This document shows positions 50,241-58,216 of a stretch of DNA of 64,000 nucleotides, piece after piece. Made by a program: the position numbers and the translations under genes. The first letter of the stretch is position 1, and each line of letters starts with the position of its first letter. The stretch lies in contig NZ_JASKUT010000001.1 in assembly GCF_030167925.1 (NCBI RefSeq), positions 2,604,001-2,668,000 on the forward strand, written 5' to 3'. The DNA is from Paenibacillus silviterrae. GTDB lineage: Bacteria; Bacillota; Bacilli; Paenibacillales; NBRC-103111. The notes below the pieces were generated by a model that was not told where the DNA came from, did not search any database, and saw nothing but the letters and a program-made list of their open reading frames with translations.

Positions 50241-50885
50241 TCATGTTTTTTTCTGTCTCTCTCTAATATCGAATTTTAATTGGTGGGTTAAAAAGAATAA
50301 ATAATCTTCTATCAAATCGATATACTTTCTACAATCTTCTCCATTGATAATTACATATTCTTTTTTTACAACAACTAGATTTAAAATAGATGTAAATATT
50401 TCAGCATCATCGGGTTTGGGGATCCCGTTGTCATGAATTAAGCAATTTCTTACTTTTCTCCATGCATCTATTTCTCCCCATCTACTACCATATACGTCTG
50501 TACATCCAGCTGTTTTATTTAAATACTGTGCGAACTTTTTAACTCCACTTTTCCCTTTATGATCTTTTATATCAGGATCGTTTGGATAAAACAATTTATG
50601 CAACTGGCACAATTTGAGTAAATGATTCTCCATAAGAGAGTAAATAGAAATTATCATTGAAGAATAGATAATACTTTTATAGTTCTCCTTATCATTTACA
50701 AAGGGAATTATTAAAGGATCTTTCTTTTCAGGAACAGACAGATCAAGATGATTCTCTATTTGTGTCTCAAAAAAATTAATCGCACCCCTAAAATTAATTA
50801 AATCACCGTATGCATTGACCAAAAACATATGAGCTGGATTATATCTTAAATCAAATTCATGAAACTTATGGAAATCTAAATACAT
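50241..50885 (-). CDS. HEPN-like protein
   Basis: A 214-residue, mostly helical protein. The segment WRKVRNCLIHDNG holds R-N-C-L-I-H, which fits the HEPN RNase motif R-x4-6-H. The upstream helix SMIISIYSLMENHLLKLCQL is the other conserved HEPN/RiboL-PSP-type element. HEPN proteins in accessory regions are often RNases of defence or toxin systems. It is A+T-rich, encoded opposite to the integrase and helicase, and could be a stand-alone abortive-infection gene. Activity is inferred. Confidence 0.6.
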   Translation of the reverse strand: MYLDFHKFHEFDLRYNPAHMFLVNAYGDLINFRGAINFFETQIENHLDLSVPEKKDPLIIPFVNDKENYKSIIYSSMIISIYSLMENHLLKLCQLHKLFYPNDPDIKDHKGKSGVKKFAQYLNKTAGCTDVYGSRWGEIDAWRKVRNCLIHDNGIPKPDDAEIFTSILNLVVVKKEYVIINGEDCRKYIDLIEDYLFFLTHQLKFDIRERQKKT

Positions 50886-51022
50886 TTAATTATGTCCTTT
50901 CGAAATAGATAACCGATTCTGTAATTATACTACCATTTGCTCGACTATAACACACGCTTCTGCTTGTCTCTCTATATACTGAGGTGTTATCCTACCAATA
51001 TACTTCTAACTTGGAGGTACAA

Positions 51023-52582
51023 ATGGACAGAGTGTGCATCTATTTACGTAAATCCCGCGCCGATTTAGAAGCCGAGAATCGCGGCGAAGGCGAAACTCTC
51101 GCCAAACATCGCAAGACGCTGCTAAAGGTAGCCCAGGATCGCGACCTTAACATAATAAAAATCCGTGAAGAAATCGTATCTGGTGAGAGTCTAATGAACC
51201 GCCCTGAAATGCTGGAGCTCCTCAAGGAAGTAGAAAACGGAACTTACGACGCGGTACTGGTCATGGACGTCGACCGCTTAGGCCGCGGCAACATGCAAGA
51301 GCAGGGATTGATTCAGGAGACCTTCAAGAACTCGAACACAAAGATCATCACCCCTCGCAAGACCTATGACCTCAATGACGAATGGGACGAAGAATACAGC
51401 GAATTTGAGCAGTTCATGGCCCGTAAGGAGCTCAAGATCATCAACCGGCGCTTACAGCGCGGCAGATTAGCTTCTGTCCGGGAAGGAAACTATATCGGAA
51501 ATACTCCTCCCTATGGCTATCAGAAGAAGAGACTTCCAGATGGAAGCCTCACCCTCGAACCTCATCCGGAGCAGGCCAACATAGTTAAGCTAATCTATGA
51601 CTGGTATACGAACGGATATTTAGATGAAAACGGTGAGATAACGAAGATCGGTACGGCTACCATCTGCAGAAAGCTTACGGAGCTGCAAATACCAACCCAA
51701 AGAGGGTCTAAGTGGATCGTGGCAACGATACGCGATATCCTCCAGAATCCTACCTACACAGGGATGATACGCTGGGATCATAGAAAGACGACCAAGGTGA
51801 AAGGCGAGTCACGGACCTCGCGGCCCCGAGCTGAGGAGTATACGCTTGTCCAGGGAAAGCACGAACCTATCATTTCCAAGGAGCAGTTCGAAGCTGCTCA
51901 GCAGATCTTCAAGCAGAAAACACGTGTCCCTACTCCGAATGGAAAAATATCGAACCCTCTTGCCGGACTGGTTCGATGCGATGTCTGCAACGCGGCAATG
52001 GTGTACAGACCCTATACCAAACAGCCGGCTCATTTAATTTGCTCGAATCAATACTGCACTAACAAAAGCGCCAGGTTCTCTTACGTTGAAGATAAGGTCA
52101 TCAAGGGGCTGCAGCAGTGGCTTCAGGAATACCGAATACAATGGGACAAGCATCAGCGGGACATTCCCGATACCTCTTCCCAAACGGAAGTGAAAAGGAA
52201 CGCGCTAAAAGCCGTAGAAAAGGATCTGAGCGATCTTCACACACAAAAGGGGAATTTGCACAAGCTGCTCGAATTAGGGGTGTATTCGGTCGATATGTTC
52301 GTTCAGAGGTCGAATGAGATTGCCGAGGAGATGAAGAAAGCCGAGGAAACACTCAGTAAGCTGAAAACCGAGGTTGAACTGGAGTCTTCCAAGACAAAGG
52401 CACTGGAGGAAGTCATCCCCGTGGTGGAACGAGTTCTTGATCTCTACAGCCAATCGGAAGATCCGGCTAAGAAGAACGAGCTCCTGAAGTTAGTACTGCA
52501 GCAAGTCGTGTACCGTAAGGAAAAGCACCAGCGGTTAGACGATTTTACCCTCAAACTTTATCCCCGATTTGCACACCTATAA
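51023..52582 (+). CDS. int: Large serine recombinase (prophage integrase)
   Basis: A 519-residue protein started at ATG 51,023 behind GGAGG. The catalytic domain has VCIYLRKSRAD with Ser at residue 11, and VLVMDVDRLGRG. The recombinase domain follows (GTATICRKLTELQIPTQRGS). A zinc ribbon is seen as CDVCNAAM ... LICSNQYC, then a long coiled-coil region near the C-terminus. All parts are intact. It ends at TAA 52,580-52,582, ten bases before the attR core, so its last codons are part of the attachment site. Large serine recombinases integrate directionally and need a directionality factor to excise; that factor is not identified here. Confidence 0.95.
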   Translation: MDRVCIYLRKSRADLEAENRGEGETLAKHRKTLLKVAQDRDLNIIKIREEIVSGESLMNRPEMLELLKEVENGTYDAVLVMDVDRLGRGNMQEQGLIQETFKNSNTKIITPRKTYDLNDEWDEEYSEFEQFMARKELKIINRRLQRGRLASVREGNYIGNTPPYGYQKKRLPDGSLTLEPHPEQANIVKLIYDWYTNGYLDENGEITKIGTATICRKLTELQIPTQRGSKWIVATIRDILQNPTYTGMIRWDHRKTTKVKGESRTSRPRAEEYTLVQGKHEPIISKEQFEAAQQIFKQKTRVPTPNGKISNPLAGLVRCDVCNAAMVYRPYTKQPAHLICSNQYCTNKSARFSYVEDKVIKGLQQWLQEYRIQWDKHQRDIPDTSSQTEVKRNALKAVEKDLSDLHTQKGNLHKLLELGVYSVDMFVQRSNEIAEEMKKAEETLSKLKTEVELESSKTKALEEVIPVVERVLDLYSQSEDPAKKNELLKLVLQQVVYRKEKHQRLDDFTLKLYPRFAHL

Positions 52583-52788
52583 CATGGGTGTGCAAATTCC
52601 TCCGTCCCAATATCCGTCAGCAGCCCGATCACCTTATCCGGTATCGAATAACGTTGGTTTAAGTACCGTAACGCAGCTGCCAATTCTCCATCCGCTCCGC
52701 CATACTGCTCCAAGAGCAGTTTGGCCATGCGTACGTCACACTTGCCGACCCGTACCGGATACTGCAGCTTCTTCTCATAGATCCACAT
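52558..52788 (-). pseudogene. cotJC: cotJC, 5' portion, cut by the prophage
   Basis: Reads MWIYEKKLQYPVRVGKCDVR, then MAKLLLEQYGGADGELAAAL and LLTDIGTEEFAH, the normal first 67 residues of CotJC. It then leaves cotJC as PCYRCANRG and a stop at 52,558 within phage sequence. It is the third gene of cotJABC with its own promoter still upstream. The fragment lacks most of the four-helix manganese-catalase fold and is expected to be inactive unless the prophage is excised. Confidence 0.95.
52567..52625. other. attR: right prophage junction
   Basis: The core GCAAATTC is at 52,592-52,599, with cotJC sequence to the right and phage sequence to the left. ATTTGCACACC (52,567-52,577) and GGTGTGCAAAT (52,587-52,597) form an 11-bp perfect inverted repeat with a 9-nt gap that spans the integrase stop. 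ACCTATAACAT (52,575-52,585) is the phage arm matching the one in attL. Confidence 0.9.
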
Positions 52789-52890
52789 AGTACGCTCCCC
52801 TCCGTTAACGAATGTTTAAGAGAACCCTGCCATGGCGCTGCAACGATTAAAGCTCAGCCTGCTTTACAACGTTAAGCGCCACGTGCGTGC

Positions 52891-53160
52891 CTATACCTGC
52901 CACGGCCAAGGGCCTTCCGCCCACTGCCATGGATGCTTGCTGAAGCCGAAGCTGTGGCCGTACTGCGTAAGCGGTCCGAATTCCATCTGAAATTGATGCG
53001 CCACCTGCAGCCGCTGATGAGTGAATTGATTAAACTGCCTGATGGCCTGTTCATCATCGGGGTGGGTGTCAAGGTACAGGGTCAGCTCCACGAGGACAAA
53101 ATCGATGGCCTGAAGCTCATGAAGGGTGGTGTAATATTTTTCCGGCAATGCATGGGTCAT
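52891..53160 (-). CDS. cotJB: Spore coat protein CotJB
   Basis: An 89-residue protein: YYTTLHELQAIDFVLVELTL, YLDTHPDDEQAIRQFNQFTH, and the C-terminal FGFSKHPWQWAEGPWPWQV, the CotJB signature. It lies 18 bp after cotJA and about 100 bp before cotJC. In B. subtilis the cotJ products are mother-cell proteins of the spore coat or its underside. It is intact. Confidence 0.92.
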   Translation of the reverse strand: MTHALPEKYYTTLHELQAIDFVLVELTLYLDTHPDDEQAIRQFNQFTHQRLQVAHQFQMEFGPLTQYGHSFGFSKHPWQWAEGPWPWQV

Positions 53161-53178
53161 AGAACATCCCTCCTCGAG

Positions 53179-53466
53179 TTAAGATTCGTTTCGTTTGGGC
53201 TCGTAAGGACTGAACAGGGCAGGCCACAGCGTTCCTCTACGCAGTGCCTCTATAGGTGAATATTGCGGCAATCCCGGCGGCTGAAACGGGATATAAAGAT
53301 TTGGCGGTGTGACGAAGGTTTTGCATTCGATCGGGGGGCAAGGGTCATTGGGACTGACGAAGGGAAACCATACCTTCACTTGTTGATTCTGTTGATTCAC
53401 AAGCCATACCTCCTTTGTACAACCACGGAAGTGATACGTTGGACCGAGCTTCAGTAAGGAGCTCAT
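53179..53466 (-). CDS. cotJA: Spore coat-associated protein CotJA
   Basis: A 95-residue protein. The C-terminal part YIPFQPPGLPQYSPIEALRR, then GTLWPALFSPY is the CotJA hallmark (proline-rich, SP.EAL..GTLWP.L..PY). It is the first gene of cotJABC, GAGGT lies upstream, and the operon promoter should lie within the 170 bp before it. Confidence 0.9.
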   Translation of the reverse strand: MSSLLKLGPTYHFRGCTKEVWLVNQQNQQVKVWFPFVSPNDPCPPIECKTFVTPPNLYIPFQPPGLPQYSPIEALRRGTLWPALFSPYEPKRNES

Positions 53467-53484
53467 CTTACAACCACTACCTCT

Positions 53485-53514
53485 ATTTATATAGACATTG
53501 CCTGTCTGTTATGA
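53485..53514 (-). promoter_or_regulatory. Possible sigma-E type promoter of cotJABC
   Basis: On the minus strand TCATAA (53,509-53,514) and CTATATAAAT (53,485-53,494) with a short spacer resemble, imperfectly, the sigma-E elements upstream of B. subtilis cotJA. The match is weak; assignment leans on the known sigma-E control of the operon. Confidence 0.35.
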
Positions 53515-53574
53515 GCTTACAAGCTCCCGGAATACTGGTATTATTTATCCAGCAGCTGCAGAGCACCTAGCCCC

Positions 53575-53626
53575 AGGAACATAAAAAACACCTCGCCCGC
53601 CCATCGTTTCTAATGAGCAAGTAGAG
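53575..53626 (-). terminator. Terminator after the YitT-family gene
   Basis: On the minus strand CACCTC and GAGGTG form a stem around a loop of about 30 nt, followed by TTTTTT. It isolates the YitT-type gene from the cotJ promoter region. Confidence 0.6.
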
Positions 53627-53636
53627 GTGCTGTGGA

Positions 53637-54521
53637 TCAATGTATGTTTTTCTTCTTAAAGCGTCCGCCCTTCACATCGTGAATGTTGCCGACCGCGAGG
53701 AAGGCCGTCGGGTCAATCTCCTCCACGATGGACTTCAGCTTCGCCTCCTCCAGCCGGGTGACGACACAGAAGATAACCTGCTTGTCATCGCCCGTAAATC
53801 CTCCCTCGCCGCTGAGATACGTAACGCCGCGGCCAAGCCGCTGAATGATGGCGTCCCCGATGTCCCGAACGCTGTCGCTGATGATCCAGACAGACTTCGA
53901 CTCTCCGAAGCCTTCGATGGTGAGATCAATCATCTTAAAGGCAATATAATAGGCAATCAATGAATACATCGCCCGGTCCCATCCGAAGACAAATCCCGCA
54001 CTCCCCAGAATGAAGAAGTTGAAGAACATCACAATCTCGCCTACAGAAAACGGACTTTTCTTGCTTACCAGGATGGCCACGATTTCCGTGCCGTCCAGCG
54101 AGCCTCCGGAACGAATCACCATCCCCACCCCGATACCGACAATAATCCCGCCGAAGACGGCGGCAAGAAGCGGATCTATCGTTAACGGGGCCACCGGATG
54201 CAGCTTGTACGTTCCGATGGACATGATGATGACGGCAAACAAGGTGGACAAAGCGAAGGTTTTTCCGATTTGCTTATACCCGACAAACAGAAACGGCAGA
54301 TTCAGCAGCAGCAAGTACAGCCCGAGCGGTCCTCCGAACAAATAGGACGAAATGATCGAAATACCGACAACCCCACCGTCGATGATAGAGTTGGGAACGA
54401 GGAAAATTTCCAGTCCGACGGAGACGAGAGCAGCCCCCAGGGTAAGGAAGAAAATACGGCGCAGCAGCTTAACGGTCGTCAGCTTTGCATGCTTTTTGGC
54501 AGTCAGTCTAGTTGTCTCCAT
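53637..54521 (-). CDS. YitT family membrane protein
   Basis: A 294-residue protein with five or six membrane spans and a C-terminal DUF2179-type domain (FTGDDKQVIFCVVTRLEEAK, then VEEIDPTAFLAVGNIHDVKG). VGLEIFLVPNSIIDGGVVGI and GIVVGIGVGMVIRSGGSLDG are the usual YitT segments. The family is widespread in Bacillota; the transported substrate is unknown. Confidence 0.85.
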   Translation of the reverse strand: METTRLTAKKHAKLTTVKLLRRIFFLTLGAALVSVGLEIFLVPNSIIDGGVVGISIISSYLFGGPLGLYLLLLNLPFLFVGYKQIGKTFALSTLFAVIIMSIGTYKLHPVAPLTIDPLLAAVFGGIIVGIGVGMVIRSGGSLDGTEIVAILVSKKSPFSVGEIVMFFNFFILGSAGFVFGWDRAMYSLIAYYIAFKMIDLTIEGFGESKSVWIISDSVRDIGDAIIQRLGRGVTYLSGEGGFTGDDKQVIFCVVTRLEEAKLKSIVEEIDPTAFLAVGNIHDVKGGRFKKKNIH

Positions 54522-54541
54522 CTGTGTCCTCCATCGTGCGT

Positions 54542-55621
54542 TTAAGCTTTATCCAAGTTGATCGTAAGGTGCAGAAGCCCTACACGACGCAGTGCTTGAT
54601 AAATGATGATCACGACCGGACCGAGCAGCAGCCCGATCACCCCGAACAACTGAAAGCCGATATACATGCTGATAAGTGCGGCTAGCGCATGAATCCCTAC
54701 AGCCTCACCAATAATTTTGGGTTCGATGAGACGCCGGAAAATCATAATGAAAAGCAGCAGGATCAGCAGCCCCACAGCCAACTGCGTATTCCCCGCGAGC
54801 AGACAGTAGATGATCCAGGGTACGAAGACGGCGCTTGTTCCAAGGATAGGCAGGACATCTACAAGGACGATGACCAACGCAATGGCCAAAGGGTAATCGA
54901 CCCGCAGAAACAGCAGCCCGGCAGCTGTAACAAGGAAGGTCAGAAAGCTGATCAGCGTCTGGGCAAACAAAAATCCGACCAAGGCTCTCCGCAAATCGGT
55001 AAGCACACTTGCCACCTTAGGTCTAGAACGTTTATCGAACAAATTCAGGAAGGACTGATATAAGCTGGGTAATTGGAAAGACATGAGATATAGACTAATG
55101 ATGAAGACCACGACAAAGACAAGCATGTTGGGAATCGCCTTCGCTACGTTTAAAAAATACATCGAAACCGCCGTCAATACATCCTTGACGCTTTCCGCCA
55201 GGGAGGTTATGCCTGACTCCAGAATTCCTTGGAGCTGCTCGGCTACACCCAAAGGCAGTGAATCGTAGAAGAGCCGCGTACGCTCTGAGGTATCATCGTA
55301 AAACAATCTCGCCCCGTTCAAAATGGCAGGACTATGGTTCCATAGCTGAATGACCTCAGAGACGATTTTGAACCCCAGCAAATAAACAAAGCCAAGCAGT
55401 AAGGCGGTAAACCATGTGCAAACCAAAGCTGAAGCAACCATCCGAGGGAAACGCAAATACTTCATACTTAATGTAACCAAAGGCTCCAAAAAAATTGCTC
55501 CCAGCAAGGCCAGCAAGAAAGGGAATCCGATGGTAAACAATCCGTACAGCAGCACAAATCCGACAGCGCATAAAACTACAGCTCGCAATGACACCGTATG
55601 AGGCTCCCCTCTTTTCGTCAA
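54542..55621 (-). CDS. ytvI: AI-2E family transporter, YtvI-like sporulation membrane protein
   Basis: A 359-residue membrane protein with about eight spans, in the AI-2E/PurR family. VDVLPILGTSAVFVPWIIYC and the RRLIEPKIIGEAVGIHALAA segment are the family signature. The YtvI subgroup is found in endospore formers; the exact role is not known. The subgroup label is by resemblance and context. Confidence 0.75.
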   Translation of the reverse strand: MTKRGEPHTVSLRAVVLCAVGFVLLYGLFTIGFPFLLALLGAIFLEPLVTLSMKYLRFPRMVASALVCTWFTALLLGFVYLLGFKIVSEVIQLWNHSPAILNGARLFYDDTSERTRLFYDSLPLGVAEQLQGILESGITSLAESVKDVLTAVSMYFLNVAKAIPNMLVFVVVFIISLYLMSFQLPSLYQSFLNLFDKRSRPKVASVLTDLRRALVGFLFAQTLISFLTFLVTAAGLLFLRVDYPLAIALVIVLVDVLPILGTSAVFVPWIIYCLLAGNTQLAVGLLILLLFIMIFRRLIEPKIIGEAVGIHALAALISMYIGFQLFGVIGLLLGPVVIIIYQALRRVGLLHLTINLDKA

Positions 55622-55646
55622 GTTGCGTCTGACTGAAGCATCCGGT

Positions 55647-56783
55647 TTAAATGACCGCCTGGCGTTCTTTGAAATTCAAGCCTTTATAATAAGCATCCAT
55701 AACAAGCAAATTCGGTCCGCAGCAGGAGGCGGCAGGGCAATAGCAATCAACGGCATCATTCAGCGGATGCTGCTTCCATCGCTCAAACACCTGATCCAGC
55801 GTATCCCGATGAGCATTGCCGAGTGGGGGAACATCCGAGAAATCTGTCACATAGACATCGCCCGTAAATAAGTTGACATTCAATCGATTGCGGCCGTCCG
55901 GGTCGTTCCGTACCGTTACATTCGGCTCCTTCCTGAGTCTCCAAATCAATTCGAGATCGGCATCGGAGGAGCTGCAAGCATAGAAGGGCAGCGTGCCGAA
56001 CAGCATCCAGAGCTCCTGATTGCGATGGTCAAGCAAATCGTGAATCGATGTGCGAATCTGCTCCAGACTGAGCACCGGAAGCTGGGCGGCAAAGGCGCTC
56101 GGGTACATCGGATGCACCTCGTGGCGTCGACAGCCCATTTCACTGATCAACCGGTGGATCGCCGGCAGCTTCTCATGCGTCCGGTAATTGATCATCGACT
56201 CCGCGGATACGAACATGCCGCCGCGGCTGAGGGCCATCGTGTTCTCTACCATCCGTTCATACAGGCGGGCGGCCGTATCCTTGGACACCTTGCGGTCTGC
56301 ACGAACAAAACCCACTTGATAAAAGTCGTCCGCATTCAAATAATTGAACGAAATATGCATGACGTCCAGATAAGGAGCGAGCAGCTCATAGCGGTGCAAA
56401 TCGAGCGTCACATTCGAATTAATCTGGGATCGAATCCCTCTTTCTCTGGCATAACGCAAGATGGGCACGATATAATCGCGAACGGTCTGCTCATGATAGC
56501 TCGGCTCACCTCCGGTGATGCTGATGGTTTCCAAATGCTCGACCTCATCGAGCCGCTTCAGAATCGCAGACAGGGGGATTCTCGGCCCTTCGGTCATCAG
56601 CAGCGAATCGCCTACAGCACAGTGCTCACAACGCATATTGCACAAATTCGTTACGGTTAACTCTACGCTGGTAAGAACGTGTTTATGATGCCGGCTTCTG
56701 GAGCGAATCGGCTCCCACGGGTCGTTCTCAGGGGTAATCGGGTCCAGTTCCGCCCGAAATGTATTCTGTATTCCTTCTGACAT
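55647..56783 (-). CDS. yfkAB: Radical SAM / CxCxxxxC motif protein YfkAB
   Basis: A 378-residue protein. The radical SAM cluster site is CNMRCEHC (CxxxCxxC, about residues 47-54) with the following ITGGEPSYH. The C-terminal CYCPAASCCGPNLL gives the CxCxxxxC motif that names the YfkAB family. Both parts are fused and intact. Substrate unknown. It is separated from its neighbours on both sides by short gaps. Confidence 0.9.
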   Translation of the reverse strand: MSEGIQNTFRAELDPITPENDPWEPIRSRSRHHKHVLTSVELTVTNLCNMRCEHCAVGDSLLMTEGPRIPLSAILKRLDEVEHLETISITGGEPSYHEQTVRDYIVPILRYARERGIRSQINSNVTLDLHRYELLAPYLDVMHISFNYLNADDFYQVGFVRADRKVSKDTAARLYERMVENTMALSRGGMFVSAESMINYRTHEKLPAIHRLISEMGCRRHEVHPMYPSAFAAQLPVLSLEQIRTSIHDLLDHRNQELWMLFGTLPFYACSSSDADLELIWRLRKEPNVTVRNDPDGRNRLNVNLFTGDVYVTDFSDVPPLGNAHRDTLDQVFERWKQHPLNDAVDCYCPAASCCGPNLLVMDAYYKGLNFKERQAVI

Positions 56784-56927
56784 GGTAATTCTTCACACCT
56801 GACTCTTGAGGTTTATTTTCATTTTATTGTATCGCAACCCGTCACAAAAGAAAACCGAACGGCTTTCTGAAAACAAAGAGGCCGTCCCTTGTGGAAGGAC
56901 TTTCTCCCGCAAGGAACCGCCTTTGCA

Positions 56928-58034
56928 TTATACCGGCGTAACCGCGTTCTCTTCACCTACACCGGTAATAAGCAGCGTCATCTGCTGCGACAAATCAATA
57001 TCGAAAGGGGACTGAATATCTTCCCCATAGGCATTCTTCAGAATACGTACCGTGGGCCGATGCGGAACGGAAGGATTCAGATCGCACACAACTCCCGTTT
57101 CGCCCGTATTCAGCGTAACGGTGACGCCAAGCGGATAGATTGCGATTTTGTCCCGGAACAGTTCGATCTTCTTCATATCATAGAGAGTTCCCGTGCCGGC
57201 ATACAAAATCTCCATTGCCTGATGAGGAAGCATCGCTCTGCGGTACACCCGATGGGTCGTCATGGCGTCATACGAGTCGACGAGTCCGATCCATCGGGCA
57301 TACTCATGGATCTCGTCCCCCTTTAAGCCCCGGGGATAACCCGAACCGTCAACACGCTCATGGTGCTGGAAGGCGCAGTGAGCGGAGAGCAGCGGGATAT
57401 TAGGCTCGTCCTTCAGGAAGCGGTAGCCGAATTCCGCATGCTTCTTGATCACAAGATATTCCTCATCGGTCAGTCTGTCGTTCTTGCGCAAAAGCTGTAT
57501 AGGGATCTGAGTCTTGCCTATATCGTGCAGCAGCGAGCCGAGTCCCAGCGTCATGAGCTCCTCTCTGGAATACCCATGAGCCATTCCAAGCATCGTTGAG
57601 TATATGCATACGTTAAGAGAGTGCTGATATAAATAATCATCCATTGTATGAATATTGGTCAGCATGATCATCGCGTCTTTATGGCTGCTGAGATCGTCGA
57701 GAATCATCGTCAGCAAATTGCGGAACACCTTGCCCACCTGCAAGGCGCCAACCGCTTTACGCTTCATGTGATCCTCCATAGCCGTGCGGAAGGACTGCTT
57801 GATTCCGGAAATGGCTGCAGCGCGCGTCTCATCCGAGATAAGCTCCCGTATTACAATGTCATCAGTTCTGGGGTCACTTATATAAACAAAATCTACACCG
57901 TGATCTCCTAAACGCTTGATCAATGACGAGGAGAGCTCCACCCCTTCATTCAGCAAGACCAAACCGTCGCTGTTGTATATCTTTTTGCCAAGCTTCATCC
58001 CGGGTATGATCTTCGCGATAGGCAGCAAGCGCAT
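56928..58034 (-). CDS. HD-GYP domain phosphodiesterase
   Basis: A 368-residue protein. The HD-GYP core has LLHDIGKTQIPIQLLRK, HAEFGYRFLK, FQHHERVDGSGYPRGLKGDE and VDSYDAMTTHRVYR; all metal-site His and Asp residues are present. HD-GYP proteins hydrolyse cyclic di-GMP. The first 120 residues are the DUF3391-like N-terminal region. There is no membrane segment, so it is cytosolic. It runs alone. Confidence 0.88.
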   Translation of the reverse strand: MRLLPIAKIIPGMKLGKKIYNSDGLVLLNEGVELSSSLIKRLGDHGVDFVYISDPRTDDIVIRELISDETRAAAISGIKQSFRTAMEDHMKRKAVGALQVGKVFRNLLTMILDDLSSHKDAMIMLTNIHTMDDYLYQHSLNVCIYSTMLGMAHGYSREELMTLGLGSLLHDIGKTQIPIQLLRKNDRLTDEEYLVIKKHAEFGYRFLKDEPNIPLLSAHCAFQHHERVDGSGYPRGLKGDEIHEYARWIGLVDSYDAMTTHRVYRRAMLPHQAMEILYAGTGTLYDMKKIELFRDKIAIYPLGVTVTLNTGETGVVCDLNPSVPHRPTVRILKNAYGEDIQSPFDIDLSQQMTLLITGVGEENAVTPV

Positions 58035-58163
58035 AGAAGTGTCACGTCTACTTTCTTAAATTTTTTTTAGAATAAGGCTGTATGATAAGAGTAAAAGATC
58101 CGTCAAAAAATGGCAACTATCTTTTGATGCATTTTTCTACTTTTTTATTAATTTTATGACAAA

Positions 58164-58204
58164 AAAAACAAGAAAGCCGAAAGTCCTAATCAAATTAGGA
58201 CCCC
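58164..58204 (-). terminator. Terminator after uppP
   Basis: On the minus strand GTCCTAAT / ATTAGGAC forms an 8-bp stem with a 3-nt loop, followed by a T-rich tract (CTTGTTTTTTTTG). Confidence 0.7.
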
Positions 58205-58216
58205 GGCCCACTTAAC

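Larger units (their letters stand above)
11086..52599. mobile_element. Prophage of about 41.5 kb with contractile tail, inserted in cotJC
   Basis: The element is bounded by the 8-bp repeat GCAAATTC, with cotJC halves on both sides in matching frame. It contains a complete module set: integrase, immunity region, replication, packaging, HK97-type head, sheath and tube tail, baseplate, fibre and lysis. No structural gene looks broken, so it may be inducible. The serine recombinase at the right end is adjacent to attR. Apart from one frameshifted LexA-like gene, decay is not evident. Confidence 0.95.

Noticed and set aside
51023..52582. A sporulation sigma-factor promoter for the serine recombinase
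   Set aside because: The 135 bp upstream hold no convincing sigma-E or sigma-K elements, so developmental control is left as a hypothesis.
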